Below, piece by piece: positions 25,542 through 34,960 of a stretch of DNA of 64,000 bases. Both the position numbers and the translations under genes were made by a program. The stretch is from assembly GCA_043809745.1 (NCBI GenBank), contig JBDROU010000080.1, forward strand, positions 1-64,000. The letters run 5' to 3'. Position 1 is the stretch's first letter. Each line of letters starts with the position of its first letter. The notes below the pieces were generated by a model. That model had not been told where the DNA came from and searched no databases. It saw only the letters and a program-made list of their open reading frames with translations. This stretch comes from JBDROU01 sp043809745 [NCBI: bacterium]. GTDB taxonomy: Bacteria > Elusimicrobiota > JBDRMW01.

Positions 25542-26342
25542 TTAAATCTTATTTTGTTTATCAACAGGCCTAACTAAAACTCTGCCATCCTCCATATATC
25601 GCAAATTTATATATTTCAACTGCCCAAATCTATCTTCAGCATTATTCATTACTACTTCAAGCCTGTTAAAACAATCAATAATTTTTTCAACATCACAACT
25701 TAAAGTTCCCCATGCTATTTTAACTCCATTTTCCAAATATAATTCAAGGTCATTATTCCTGTTCAACGCCAATTTTTTTATTGGGACTGAAAGGGCTAGT
25801 TTCTGATCCTCCCATATTTTCAAGAACTCTATTACAGGCTCTTCACTTAAACCCTCTTCAACCCTAATCTCAGGCAATGAACTTTCACTTATCATTGGAT
25901 ATAAAATTCCTTCTCTATCTACCTCAAGATAATTACCATTCTCTGCAATTAGAGCTATGCCTTTTCTCTGTTTTAGCTCCACTACTAATTTATTCGGAAT
26001 GTGGTAGCGACAGTTTTCTAGCTTTAATCCAGGAAATTCCCCAAGGAGCTGTTTTTGCAGTTTATCTTCCTTGAAACTTAGTATTGATGATTCATCAAGC
26101 ACAGACAGCATCTCATAAATATCATCTATCTTTTCCTTTTTAAGCTCGCCTTTTACAATAATCTCTTTTATCTTAAGAACTTCAAGATTCTGAACCAGGT
26201 AAGGAAGGTTTTTAAAACCAAAATATGCAAGCAAGCCTAAAGAAAGAAAAAACAAAATAAAAGCGCTAAGTGTTACTCGTTTTTTCTTGCTCTCATTCTT
26301 CTTCTTTTTTCTGACAATAACCTTTTGAGATCTTCTTTTCAT
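25542..26342 (-). CDS. ftsQ: Cell division protein FtsQ/DivIB
   Basis: About 266 residues with a very basic cytoplasmic tail (KMKRRSQKVIVRKKKKN), one membrane segment (~25-45, LSAFILFFLSLGLLAYFGF), a POTRA domain (LEVLKIKEIIVKGELKKEKI) and the FtsQ domain (ELKQRKGIALIAENGNYLEVDREGILYP). FtsQ links early and late division proteins in the periplasm. I take the ATG at 26342, just after the ddl stop; an in-frame TTG at 26348 overlaps it. The position between ddl and ftsA is the classic one. Confidence 0.9.
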   Translation of the reverse strand: MKRRSQKVIVRKKKKNESKKKRVTLSAFILFFLSLGLLAYFGFKNLPYLVQNLEVLKIKEIIVKGELKKEKIDDIYEMLSVLDESSILSFKEDKLQKQLLGEFPGLKLENCRYHIPNKLVVELKQRKGIALIAENGNYLEVDREGILYPMISESSLPEIRVEEGLSEEPVIEFLKIWEDQKLALSVPIKKLALNRNNDLELYLENGVKIAWGTLSCDVEKIIDCFNRLEVVMNNAEDRFGQLKYINLRYMEDGRVLVRPVDKQNKI

Positions 26343-26344
26343 TT

Positions 26345-27274
26345 TCAAAGTGATTGCTTTATAATCTCAATAACTAATTGATCAAAATTCATCCCAATTG
26401 CTCTTGCAGCATCCGGCAAAAGGCTGCGTTTAGTCATCCCTGGAATAGTATTAACTTCCAGAATATACGGGATGTTGTTCCTTCCAATTATCATATCTAT
26501 TCTTGCGAATGCTTTACAACCCATATGTTTAAAAACTTTAAGCGCATAACTGCTTACTAAATGTTTCAAACGTTCATTAATCCTTGCTGGTATTATATGT
26601 TCTGACATTGAAGGTTTATACTTTGATTCATAATCATAGAACTTATGCTTAGGTATAATCTCAACAGCAGGCAAAACCTTTTTACCTACAACGCCTACGC
26701 TGATTTCGGTGCCGTGAATATATTTTTCTATCATAATAACATCATCTAAAGCGAATGCTTCCTTAAATGATTTCTTCAGCTCAACCAGGCTCGAAGCAAT
26801 TGTAACCCCTATAGCAGACCCCTGAGAAGCAGGTTTCACAACCAATGGCAGTTGCTTTTTAATAACTGATAATATTCCCTCTTCCATTTCGCCTTTTTCA
26901 AATTTCCAAAATCTGGGAGTAGGAATCTTATTCGCTAAAAGTACATTTTTAGTTGCGATTTTATCCAGGCACATGGCGCTTGATAAAACACCGCTTCCAG
27001 TATATGGAATTCCCATTAAATCCAACAAGGCTTGGATTTTACCGTCCTCCCCTAACTTTCCATGAAGCGCTATAAATACAAAATCAGGTTTATTTGCTAT
27101 TATTTGCTTTACTAAACTTGGTCTAAAGTCCATCTTACTAACATTAAAACCCTGACTTTTTAACGAATTATATACCTCTTTACCAGTTACAAGAGATATC
27201 TCTCTTTCAGCGGATATCCCACCCATAAGGACCAGTGTTTTCATCTTTTTCAAAGAGCTTAGATTTTTATTCAT
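26345..27274 (-). CDS. ddl: D-alanine--D-alanine ligase
   Basis: A 309-residue ATP-grasp ligase making D-Ala-D-Ala for peptidoglycan. Motifs are LMGGISAEREISL (~16), FIALHGKLGEDG (~73), YTGSGVLSSAMCLDK (~94), the ATP loop KPASQGSAIGV (~147), and EVNTIPGMTKRSLLP (~272). An alternative start is Met11, just before KTLVLMGG. No clear Shine-Dalgarno marks either. In most genomes murB lies between murC and ddl; it is missing here. Confidence 0.94.
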   Translation of the reverse strand: MNKNLSSLKKMKTLVLMGGISAEREISLVTGKEVYNSLKSQGFNVSKMDFRPSLVKQIIANKPDFVFIALHGKLGEDGKIQALLDLMGIPYTGSGVLSSAMCLDKIATKNVLLANKIPTPRFWKFEKGEMEEGILSVIKKQLPLVVKPASQGSAIGVTIASSLVELKKSFKEAFALDDVIMIEKYIHGTEISVGVVGKKVLPAVEIIPKHKFYDYESKYKPSMSEHIIPARINERLKHLVSSYALKVFKHMGCKAFARIDMIIGRNNIPYILEVNTIPGMTKRSLLPDAARAIGMNFDQLVIEIIKQSL

Positions 27275-27329
27275 AATTTCTATATATATTATATTATTTA
27301 CTTAAATACGTTAGCAATAAAATTTTGGC

Positions 27330-28718
27330 CTAATCCTCAACAACCTGAAATTTATGCTCTTTATCATCGAACAAATGCAGATTGAATTTATTGATATTTC
27401 CCGCACCCATTGTTAGGAACACATCACCTTCCTTTAACTCGTTTATAATATCTTTCTCAGCATCGTTAAGATCGATTATCCGTATATTTTTACCTTTTCT
27501 TTCTAATGCCCTCTTAATCAACTCTGAACTGACTCTATCAATCTTGTTTTCTCCTGCTGCATAAATCTCCGTTAGAAACAGCACATCAATATTCTTTAAT
27601 GACTCAGCCAACTCATTATACAGGAGCTGTGTGCGCGAAAATCTATGTGGCTGGAATACACATACAATCCGTTTTTTTGGATAACGCTCTCTCAAAGCGC
27701 TCACGGTAGCTGTAATCTCTGTTGGGTGATGAGCATAATCATCAAAATAATAGACACCCTCTTTCTCACCGATAAATTCAAGGCGTCTGCCTACACCGGA
27801 AAACTTTTTAAGAGCCTTTGATATTGCCTTAATATCGATTCCTAATTCTGATGCGCAAGCGGCGACACCCAATGCGTTACTCACATTGTGTATGCCGAAT
27901 AAATTTAACTCGATTTGTCCTAAAGATTTATTATTTTTGAAAACTGTAAAAGTTGTAGAATTTTTATTATTTATTATGTTCTTTGCGGTATAATCCGCGG
28001 AGTTTTTTACACTGTAAGTAACATACTTCCTCTGTATTAACGGCAATAACACGTTAATTACGGGATCATCAATACATAATACAGAAAACCCATAAAATGG
28101 AACAGCATTAATATGTTTAAGAAATGCATCCTTCAACTTTTCAAAACTTTGATAATAATCCATATGATCGTTATCAATATTTGTAACTAATGTTATTGTT
28201 GGTGAAAGTTTCAGGAATGAACCGTCGCTTTCGTCTGCTTCTGCGACCAAATATTCACCGTAACCTAACTTAGCACCGGAGCCTAAACTCTTTAACTTCC
28301 CTCCAACAATAATTGTAGGGTCCAGATCAGCTTCATCCAAAACCTGAGAAAGCAGCGAAGTAGTAGTTGTCTTTCCATGAGTTCCTGCAATAGTGATAGC
28401 ATACTTTAGACGCGCAATTTCAGCAAGCATCTCAGCTCTTGGAATTACGGGTATTTTTTTCTTCTTTGCTTCAATTATCTCAACATTTTTATTTCCAACC
28501 GCGGAAGAATATACCGCGACGTGAGCGGAAGATACATTTTCCGCAAGATGTCCGATACTTACTTTTATGCCCATCTTTTCTAAATCATGGATCACCTCGC
28601 TATGCTTCAAATCAGATCCGGTAACAAGATACCCCAGATTATGCAAAACAATTGCTATGCCGGACATTCCCGCTCCGCCTATTCCTATAAAATGTATGTT
28701 TTTAATTGTTTTAAACAT
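27330..28718 (-). CDS. murC: UDP-N-acetylmuramate--L-alanine ligase
   Basis: A 462-residue Mur ligase. The UDP-binding motif is HFIGIGGAGMSGIA (~9-22), the ATP P-loop AGTHGKTTTTS (~111), the central-domain motif NIDNDHMDYY (~177) and the C-terminal FDDYAHHPTEITA (~325). It adds the first residue of the stem peptide in the cytoplasm. The ribosome binding site is TTGGAGGAGAG, the best in the cluster. It is the first gene of the murC-ddl-ftsQ-ftsA-ftsZ run and lies 39 bases after the NTPase gene. Confidence 0.95.
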   Translation of the reverse strand: MFKTIKNIHFIGIGGAGMSGIAIVLHNLGYLVTGSDLKHSEVIHDLEKMGIKVSIGHLAENVSSAHVAVYSSAVGNKNVEIIEAKKKKIPVIPRAEMLAEIARLKYAITIAGTHGKTTTTSLLSQVLDEADLDPTIIVGGKLKSLGSGAKLGYGEYLVAEADESDGSFLKLSPTITLVTNIDNDHMDYYQSFEKLKDAFLKHINAVPFYGFSVLCIDDPVINVLLPLIQRKYVTYSVKNSADYTAKNIINNKNSTTFTVFKNNKSLGQIELNLFGIHNVSNALGVAACASELGIDIKAISKALKKFSGVGRRLEFIGEKEGVYYFDDYAHHPTEITATVSALRERYPKKRIVCVFQPHRFSRTQLLYNELAESLKNIDVLFLTEIYAAGENKIDRVSSELIKRALERKGKNIRIIDLNDAEKDIINELKEGDVFLTMGAGNINKFNLHLFDDKEHKFQVVED

Positions 28719-28756
28719 CTCTCCTCCAATAATTTATTGAAATCTCTATTACCGTA

Positions 28757-29320
28757 CTAATCTTTTCCTTCACTGATTTTTCTTTTCACAAGGTTATTCA
28801 ACCACTTTCTAATTTCTTCCTTTGTATTAATAAAATTATCTTTAGTTAGCGTTAAAACTTTTGAAGCATTGAATTTCTTTATCTCATTTGAAAATGGCTG
28901 TGATTTTTCCCTAATTGTTGCAAGTATATTATTTGAACTCATTAAACAATCAGCAAATACCTCCTGAAACTTCTTTGAGAACATCTCCATGGAACCAATT
29001 TCATCAATCACTATGATTTTTTTATTTTTCAAGGCATTTACAACCTCTTTAACCCCTACCTCATCAAAAATACCTGTATCTACCCTGTATTTGCTCACTT
29101 TCGGACCCTGCTTAATATCTATCGAAGCAAACAACACTTCCTGCCCAGAAAATGTTTTGAGCATAAATCCGTACCGCTTCCCATCCTTTTTAATCTCTTC
29201 AGTATAAAAACCGCCGATATACTCCAGGAAAGGAAGTGTTGATTCTCTAATCAGCGTAGTTTTACCAATTCCAACTTTACCAGTCACAAATATGCTCTTA
29301 AGTTTCGTAATATCATCCAT
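28757..29320 (-). CDS. THEP1-type nucleoside-triphosphatase
   Basis: A 187-residue P-loop NTPase of the THEP1/KAP-like family. Walker A is VTGKVGIGKTTLI (~12-24), then GGFYTEEIKKDGKRYGF, and Walker B is KKIIVIDEIGSMEMFS (~99-114). C-terminal Arg/Lys residues are in LATIREKSQPF. The family hydrolyses NTPs slowly; its cellular role is unclear. It starts directly after queE (one-base gap), placing it at the end of the murI-queDCE unit. Confidence 0.85.
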   Translation of the reverse strand: MDDITKLKSIFVTGKVGIGKTTLIRESTLPFLEYIGGFYTEEIKKDGKRYGFMLKTFSGQEVLFASIDIKQGPKVSKYRVDTGIFDEVGVKEVVNALKNKKIIVIDEIGSMEMFSKKFQEVFADCLMSSNNILATIREKSQPFSNEIKKFNASKVLTLTKDNFINTKEEIRKWLNNLVKRKISEGKD

Positions 29321-29321
29321 T

Positions 29322-30023
29322 TTATCTAATTCCCCATATTATATGGTGCTGCGGTATAATACGCACATCATTAAACCTCGTTCTTAAGCTGCAATAGATA
29401 TCAAAAATCTCCTTATTTCTATTTGTCATAATCATTCCGTTTACTGTTGCAGGCTGAATCACTAATGGTATTTTTGAAAAATCTTTTTCAAGGATTTCAA
29501 TATATTCCTGAACCTCAATAAAATTAACTGTATCATCAATAACCAATTTCATATAAGCTTTCTCTCCAGCAACTTTCAGGAATTTTATATGCTGCGGTAA
29601 AGTATCTATCGCGCACTGCGAATAAAACTTTATGTCCATTGACACAATATCACACAACTCTATTACCCTGGAAAGCTCATCGACAAGATAACCGTTAGTT
29701 TCCAGTAAAATCTCAAAGCCGAGGGATCTTAGTTCTGGCAGCAATAAATTTAAAAACTCAACTTGCAACAAAGGCTCACCGCCGGTTATTGCTATACGTT
29801 TATGTTTAATGTCTCTATTAAGCTTTTCTATCTCATTTAAAGTTGAGTCAACTGTATACTCCCGTAAAGCCTCTTCATCCCAGGAATTACGAGTATCACA
29901 ATATGAGCACCTGAAATTGCAGCCCGCAAACCGTATAAAGATCTGTCTTTCCCCTAAAGTAAATCCCTCACCTTGAAGCGACGACATAATTTCTATTATC
30001 CTGGCTCTGATTGCAACTTTCAT
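29322..30023 (-). CDS. queE: 7-carboxy-7-deazaguanine synthase
   Basis: A radical SAM enzyme of about 233 residues. The cluster cysteines follow a CX3CX2C spacing: Cys35, Cys39 and Cys42 in AGCNFRCSYCDTRNSW. ISSLQGEG-like EIMSSLQGEG lies before it, and ITGGEPLLQ (~80) binds SAM. It converts carboxy-tetrahydropterin to CDG, the preQ0 precursor. An in-frame TTG at 30032 overlaps the queC stop; the ATG at 30023 is taken here. The unit is queD-queC-queE. Confidence 0.93.
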   Translation of the reverse strand: MKVAIRARIIEIMSSLQGEGFTLGERQIFIRFAGCNFRCSYCDTRNSWDEEALREYTVDSTLNEIEKLNRDIKHKRIAITGGEPLLQVEFLNLLLPELRSLGFEILLETNGYLVDELSRVIELCDIVSMDIKFYSQCAIDTLPQHIKFLKVAGEKAYMKLVIDDTVNFIEVQEYIEILEKDFSKIPLVIQPATVNGMIMTNRNKEIFDIYCSLRTRFNDVRIIPQHHIIWGIR

Positions 30024-30028
30024 AAATA

Positions 30029-30697
30029 TCAATTATCTTTAATTCCTGCTTCATTAAAGGCATTTATTCGAATTTTGCACGAATCACAAACCAAACAGGG
30101 TCTAACCTTCCCCGCATAACAAGACCAGGTGCAGTTAAATGGAACTCCCAAATGTTTTGCAAGTTTGACTATCTCTACTTTTGTACTCTTGATTAGAGGG
30201 ACATAAATTTTTAATCTGGCTTTGGATTGACCATAACTGCTTCCCAGATTAGCCATCTCTTCAAAAGACTTTACATAATCTATCCTGCAATCCGGGTAAC
30301 CAGAATAATCAATTTGATTTGCTCCAAATAATATGCCATCCGCCTTTATGCTTTCCGCAAATGAAAGAGCATAACTCAAAAATATGGTATTCCGTCCAGG
30401 AACATAGGTATTAGGAATAGCTTCTTCCTTTATCTTATTCAATGATCTATTAGGTAAGTTTTTATCACTGCTTAAGAGGGTGCTGTTATTCCATGGCAAT
30501 TTTAATCGAATCACATAATATGGACATTTATTTATTCTTGCAATTTTCACAGCATGTTTAATCTCGATTCTATGTCTCTGACCGTAATCGAAGATTATCG
30601 CTTCCACCTTAAATCCCTTAACTTTAGCCCAGTATAAACAGGTTGTTGAATCTATACCTCCAGAGAGCAATAATATTAATTTATTTCTTTTTTCCAT
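30029..30697 (-). CDS. queC: 7-cyano-7-deazaguanine synthase
   Basis: A 222-residue ATP-dependent enzyme making preQ0 from CDG. The PP-loop is LLLSGGIDSTTCLYWA (~8-24), followed by FDYGQRHRIE and PGRNTIFLSYALSFAE. The C-terminal zinc cysteines are in CTWSCYAGKVRPCLVCDSC. It lies 20 bases after queD. The product feeds queuosine in tRNA, or 7-deazaguanine DNA modification; no DNA-modification genes are in the window. Confidence 0.95.
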   Translation of the reverse strand: MEKRNKLILLLSGGIDSTTCLYWAKVKGFKVEAIIFDYGQRHRIEIKHAVKIARINKCPYYVIRLKLPWNNSTLLSSDKNLPNRSLNKIKEEAIPNTYVPGRNTIFLSYALSFAESIKADGILFGANQIDYSGYPDCRIDYVKSFEEMANLGSSYGQSKARLKIYVPLIKSTKVEIVKLAKHLGVPFNCTWSCYAGKVRPCLVCDSCKIRINAFNEAGIKDN

Positions 30698-30717
30698 TTA
30701 ACGCCTATTCAGAATAA

Positions 30718-31092
30718 TTAATCCCCGATATATTTTGCCCGGGCATTGTTCATCTCGCTAACCACAACTTCTCTTATCTTAACACCATTTTTAACTTTTA
30801 ACAAAGATTTTAATTTTCTGTAAATATAATATGCTACGTTTTCAGCGGTTGGATTGCTGTTCTTGAAGAAATTACATTTATTAAGCAACTTATGGTCTAA
30901 TGTCTGCAGCACCTTGCTTAACTTTTTCTGGACATGCTTAAAATCAACAACCATCCCGCCGCCGGATAAGATACTGCTTGATATAGCGACCTCAACATTC
31001 CAATTATGCCCATGAATCCGCTCACACTTGCCTTTACATTCTTTTAACTGATGAGCAGCTGAAAATGAATCTTTAACATATATTTCAAACAT
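30718..31092 (-). CDS. queD: 6-carboxy-5,6,7,8-tetrahydropterin synthase
   Basis: A 124-residue QueD/PTPS-type enzyme. Zinc ligands are His14, His27 and His29 in FSAAHQLKECKGKCERIHGH, and the catalytic cysteine is Cys23. MVVDFKHVQKKL and the LDHKLLN motif complete the active site. It makes carboxy-tetrahydropterin from dihydroneopterin triphosphate. It is the first of the queDCE genes and begins eight bases after murI. Confidence 0.93.
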   Translation of the reverse strand: MFEIYVKDSFSAAHQLKECKGKCERIHGHNWNVEVAISSSILSGGGMVVDFKHVQKKLSKVLQTLDHKLLNKCNFFKNSNPTAENVAYYIYRKLKSLLKVKNGVKIREVVVSEMNNARAKYIGD

Positions 31093-31099
31093 TTATCAC

Positions 31100-31930
31100 T
31101 CACACACCAAGTTTTACCAGAGAAACTTGTTTTATCATGTTGCCAGAAAATAAAACAGCTAAATTTTTGAATTTAGAAGGATTATCTGTTACATAATAAC
31201 TGATTTTCCCATCTTTTTTGGACTGATTTAATAAACCATTCCTCATTAAAACCTTTTTAACCTCATTAGATGTAGCTCTTGCGGAATCCACTATCTCTAT
31301 CTTGCTGCCAACAATTTTTCTGATTAATTTGCTTAATAACGGGTAATGCGTACATCCCAATATAAGTGTATCAACGCCTTCTTTTTTTACATTACGAAGA
31401 TACTCTCTGGCAATAACAAAAGTAACCTTATTATTGAGCCAGCCCTCCTCTACAAGAGGAACAAAGAGCGGACAAGATTTATTATAAACCTTTACAGGGG
31501 AATCAGATAATTTAACCAGCATCATTTTATACGCATCGCTCTTAATAGTAGCTTCAGTTCCTATTACAGCAATCTTCTTATTTCTGGTTTTAATCAAAGC
31601 CGCCTCAGCTCCTGGCTTTACCACACCGATAATCGGCAGATTTATTTTTTTAACAAGCATATTTAGCGCAGTAGCGCTAGCTGTATTGCACGCAACTACT
31701 ATCAATTTTACACTTTTTGCAACAAGGAATTTAGCTATTTCCATAGAAAATTTTTTCACTGACTCAGGCGATTTTGTACCGTACGGAACCCGAGCGGTAT
31801 CTCCCAAATATATAAGGTTTTCTTTTGGCAATACTTTTTTAATCTCATTTAGAACCGTTAACCCGCCTATACCTGAATCGAATATCCCGACAGGCAAAGA
31901 AGCTTTTCCAAAATTATTTTTTCTTTTCAT
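31100..31930 (-). CDS. murI: Glutamate racemase
   Basis: About 276 residues. The catalytic cysteines lie in VVACNTASATAL (~75) and LGCTHYPLL (~185). The start is VGIFDSGIGGLTVLNE, and YLGDTARVPYGTKS (~45) follows. It supplies D-Glu for peptidoglycan. I chose the ATG at 31930 because AGAGGA lies six bases before it; the upstream in-frame ATG at 31948 lies inside the amidase gene. It overlaps the amidase end by 17 bases. Confidence 0.94.
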   Translation of the reverse strand: MKRKNNFGKASLPVGIFDSGIGGLTVLNEIKKVLPKENLIYLGDTARVPYGTKSPESVKKFSMEIAKFLVAKSVKLIVVACNTASATALNMLVKKINLPIIGVVKPGAEAALIKTRNKKIAVIGTEATIKSDAYKMMLVKLSDSPVKVYNKSCPLFVPLVEEGWLNNKVTFVIAREYLRNVKKEGVDTLILGCTHYPLLSKLIRKIVGSKIEIVDSARATSNEVKKVLMRNGLLNQSKKDGKISYYVTDNPSKFKNLAVLFSGNMIKQVSLVKLGV

Positions 31931-33662
31931 CAGATTTCCTCTTTTCATATGTTTGTATCCCTTCCATTATGCCTGCGATAATTTTTTCTTGAAAATATTT
32001 TTCATTTAACAATTTTTCCTCTTGCCTGTTTGTTAAATAACCGCATTCTATCAAAACGGCCGGCATCTGCGCTCCCTTTAATACATGAAATCCCGCTTGC
32101 TTAACGTCATATGAACTAAATTTTGATTTTTCCTGCACATTCATTTTAACGAGTCCACACAGCTCAGATGATTCATTTATAAATTTATTTTTTGCCATTG
32201 AAAAGAGCACCTCATGAACTTTGCGGTTTCTTTTTTTCGGTTCACCTTCAAGAGCCAGTACAGCGTTCTCGAGACGGACAGTCGCTTCAGCGCTCGGGTC
32301 GCTGGCTTTTTCAGATAAAAAGTACGCCTCAAAACCTTTCTTTTGAGTCTTTAAGGAAGCATTGCAATGCACAGATATGAAAAGATCCGCTCTTACTCTG
32401 TTAGCGAAATCTGCACGGTTAAACAATGGCACAAAAGTATCATCATCACGGGTCATGAACACTCTTATCCCACTTTTTTTTAATTTAATCGCAATCTTTT
32501 TGGAAACAATTAAATTTATGTCTTTCTCTCGAGTTCCTGCATAACCTATACAGCCGGGATCTTTGCCGCCGTGCCCTGCGTCAATTACAACCTTCAACGA
32601 ACCGTCATCTTCGCTCACATGCTTTATTGCTTGATAAATCTCTTGAGACCTGCTTTTAATTTCTGTTTTTGCACTTTCATATGTATCTTTTACAGCATCT
32701 GAAAATGTTTCATCCTCTGCATCAACTATATTCACATTATCATCAATATCTTCGGCATCTTCAAAAGTTTTATTTTCATCTATTTCGCTTACAGATAAAG
32801 CTTTTTCCTCTTCCATTTTCATTTCCATAATCGAATTAACATATTCCAAAGAAGAAGGAGCTTCATTATTAATCTTCACATTCTTATCACCAACCAGCGG
32901 CGCTCTTGCAAAGTCTATTACAAAATAACACTCTTTTTTATAAAAATACTCCTGCCTGATACCTGCTCCTTCGCTTAGATAAACAGTCATAATAGCGTTC
33001 TTTCGAGAACTCTCAAGTTTAATTAAATTAATTACGCTATCATCAATATTTATATCTCTGTTTTCACCGAAATAACCGTTCTTGAATTCATATTTTAACT
33101 TATCGTCGTGTTCTTTTAATATCCTGTACTCAATAGTCGAGTCAAAATTTATTGCGATCCTGGAAAGATCTTTATAGCTGAAAACATCCGGCGTTCTAAC
33201 GCTGATTCGCTTTTCAATATCCACAATCCTATTATATATATCCAAATATGCGTTATATCTGGAAATCTCAGAAAAAGATTGCGATATTAGCAGACTCACA
33301 GGAACATACCACTTCTTTTTTGAGGAAATAACAGAAGTATCCATTGTCTTTAGCGTGTTGTTTATCATGATCTGCTCGCTGTCAAAAAACAATTCTACTT
33401 TAGAGTTAAAATGGTAAATTATAATTTTTTTTGAGATATTATAGTAATGGGGATTTACCTTATATAATCGACAGTAGTCGGAAATACTTATATACAAATT
33501 CCCAGATTTTTTTAGTAATTTTACCGTGCCGTGAGAATTCTGGTCCTTAATTACTTCAAAACTTATCATTCTTGCGCATAAATGAGAATTCCAGAAAATT
33601 ATAACTAGTAACAGAAATACTGCAGATCTAACAATATTCTTCATGCTTAGTGTAGTTCCCAT
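31914..33662 (-). CDS. N-acetylmuramoyl-L-alanine amidase (amidase_3) with N-terminal copper-amine-oxidase-like domain
   Basis: A 582-residue exported zinc amidase. It has a signal peptide (~8-30), then a stalk-like domain with YISISDYCRLYKVNPHY and KKWYVPVSLLIS typical of copper-amine-oxidase-N folds, a beta-rich AMIN-like region (~150-260) and an acidic linker (~270-340). The C-terminal amidase_3 domain carries the zinc ligands in VVIDAGHGGKDPG, TREKDINL and SVHCNAS and the catalytic Glu in AVLIECGYLTN. It cuts the peptide stem from MurNAc, probably during cell separation. Met7 (33644) is an equally good start. It lies directly upstream of murI. Confidence 0.9.
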   Translation of the reverse strand: MGTTLSMKNIVRSAVFLLLVIIFWNSHLCARMISFEVIKDQNSHGTVKLLKKSGNLYISISDYCRLYKVNPHYYNISKKIIIYHFNSKVELFFDSEQIMINNTLKTMDTSVISSKKKWYVPVSLLISQSFSEISRYNAYLDIYNRIVDIEKRISVRTPDVFSYKDLSRIAINFDSTIEYRILKEHDDKLKYEFKNGYFGENRDINIDDSVINLIKLESSRKNAIMTVYLSEGAGIRQEYFYKKECYFVIDFARAPLVGDKNVKINNEAPSSLEYVNSIMEMKMEEEKALSVSEIDENKTFEDAEDIDDNVNIVDAEDETFSDAVKDTYESAKTEIKSRSQEIYQAIKHVSEDDGSLKVVIDAGHGGKDPGCIGYAGTREKDINLIVSKKIAIKLKKSGIRVFMTRDDDTFVPLFNRADFANRVRADLFISVHCNASLKTQKKGFEAYFLSEKASDPSAEATVRLENAVLALEGEPKKRNRKVHEVLFSMAKNKFINESSELCGLVKMNVQEKSKFSSYDVKQAGFHVLKGAQMPAVLIECGYLTNRQEEKLLNEKYFQEKIIAGIMEGIQTYEKRKSDEKKK

Positions 33663-33812
33663 TGTTAACTTAAAAAACAGAATAACTAAAAATAAACAGC
33701 GATTATATGCTAATCTTTGAATAATTATATATTAAATTAACCTATAAATAAACCTCAAATAATGCATTTTTGTATTGAATTGATGGATTTGTCTGCGTAT
33801 TAAAGAAATGCT

Positions 33813-34493
33813 TTAATCGAATTTGTATCCCATACCTTCTACTGTTACTATGTGATTTGCTGACTTGCCTAATTTTTCACGTAAGCTTTTTATATGGACA
33901 TCAACGGTGCGGGTAGTACCGAAATACTCATACCCCCAAATACTTTCAATTAAAAAGCGCCTGTCTAAAACCTTGCTCTTTTTCTTCATTAACAAATAAA
34001 GGAGTTCAAACTCCTTTGGGGTTAAATCAAGCGCTTTTTTCTTAAACGTTACTACACGTTTGGATAGATCCAGTACAATATCTCCATGCTCTATTACATC
34101 GAATGTTTCCTGCTTATAGCTTTGTCTTCTTAAAACTGCTTTAACTCTTGCAATCAACTCAGCAGAGCTAAACGGTTTACTCATATAATCATCAGCTCCT
34201 AATTCAAGTCCCACCACCTTGTCTGATTCTTCAGACTTTGTAGATAATATAATTATAGGTACCTGGCTATAAGTTTGATCGCTCTTTAATTTCTTGCAGA
34301 TCTCAAGGCCATCCATGCCGGGTAATTTAAGATCCAGTATTATTATATCCGGCATAAACTCCTTAATCCGCTTAAAAGCGCTAGCCGCATTTTTCGCAGA
34401 AGATGTCTGGAAACCTTCGCTCTCCAAAACATCCTTAACTATTCTCAAGATATCCGGCTCATCATCGATTACTAATACCTTTTTCTTATCCAT
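33813..34493 (-). CDS. OmpR/PhoB-family response regulator (orphan)
   Basis: A 226-residue regulator. The receiver domain (1-120) has acidic pocket residues Asp10/Asp11, phosphoacceptor Asp54 (IILDLKLPGMDG), LST at 83-85 and Lys106 (YMSKPF). The C-terminal winged helix (~130-226) has the OmpR-type LTPKEFELLYLL and RTVDVHIKSLREKLG. It would activate or repress promoters when phosphorylated. No histidine kinase is adjacent; the gene stands alone, about 125 bases from tRNA-Cys. Confidence 0.92.
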   Translation of the reverse strand: MDKKKVLVIDDEPDILRIVKDVLESEGFQTSSAKNAASAFKRIKEFMPDIIILDLKLPGMDGLEICKKLKSDQTYSQVPIIILSTKSEESDKVVGLELGADDYMSKPFSSAELIARVKAVLRRQSYKQETFDVIEHGDIVLDLSKRVVTFKKKALDLTPKEFELLYLLMKKKSKVLDRRFLIESIWGYEYFGTTRTVDVHIKSLREKLGKSANHIVTVEGMGYKFD

Positions 34494-34616
34494 AATGTTT
34501 TTCTAAAAATATCTATCAGCTTATAACTAGAGCTCGTTTAACTGCTTCAGAGTATAGCAAACTAATGCCGCAAATAAAACCAAAAAATTTTGATGGGTGA
34601 GCTATTATAAAAAATT

Positions 34617-34689
34617 AGGTGGCGGCCAGAGTTGAACTGGCGAATAACGGTTTTGCAGACCGCTCCCTTAGCCACTTGGGTACGCCACC
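34617..34689 (-). tRNA. tRNA-Cys (anticodon GCA)
   Basis: A 73-base cloverleaf on the minus strand. The acceptor stem GGTGGCG pairs with CGCCACC, and the discriminator base is U, as usual for cysteine. The anticodon arm is CGGTCTGCAAAACCG with GCA. The T arm is GCCAGTTCAACTCTGGC. The CCA end is not encoded. Confidence 0.95.
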
Positions 34690-34740
34690 ATATTTATTCA
34701 TAGAATATTAATTGTTTAACAAGTAATGAAAGCGTACAAC

Positions 34741-34959
34741 CTACTCTTTTTCAATATTATCAGAAGAATCATCAGATTTACCGTCACGATTTGATGATTC
34801 CCGAACCATGCTTATACCTGTAGAAAGCGCCAGCAATCCCATAACAATCAATGCCAAAGGCAAAATACCCTTAATAATACCGAAAAAATCTTTCCACCAA
34901 TATGTAAAACTCAGTATGCCTAACACCAAAAAGAGCACCCCGTAGATTAGTCCTTGCAT
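34741..34959 (-). CDS. Small two-helix membrane protein
   Basis: A 72-residue protein with two hydrophobic segments at about 3-19 (GLIYGVLFLVLGILSF) and 29-47 (GILPLALIVMGLLALSTGI), then a charged tail rich in Ser, Asp and Glu. It begins one base after the coiled-coil gene, with GAGGT in that gene's end, so the two are co-translated. I do not know the function; small proteins of this layout recur in uncultivated bacteria. Confidence 0.65.
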   Translation of the reverse strand: MQGLIYGVLFLVLGILSFTYWWKDFFGIIKGILPLALIVMGLLALSTGISMVRESSNRDGKSDDSSDNIEKE

Positions 34960-34960
34960 T

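Noticed and set aside
34501-34616. Terminator or promoter between the response regulator and tRNA-Cys
   Set aside because: A TATACT box on the minus strand has no acceptable -35, and the T-run after the tRNA has no stem.
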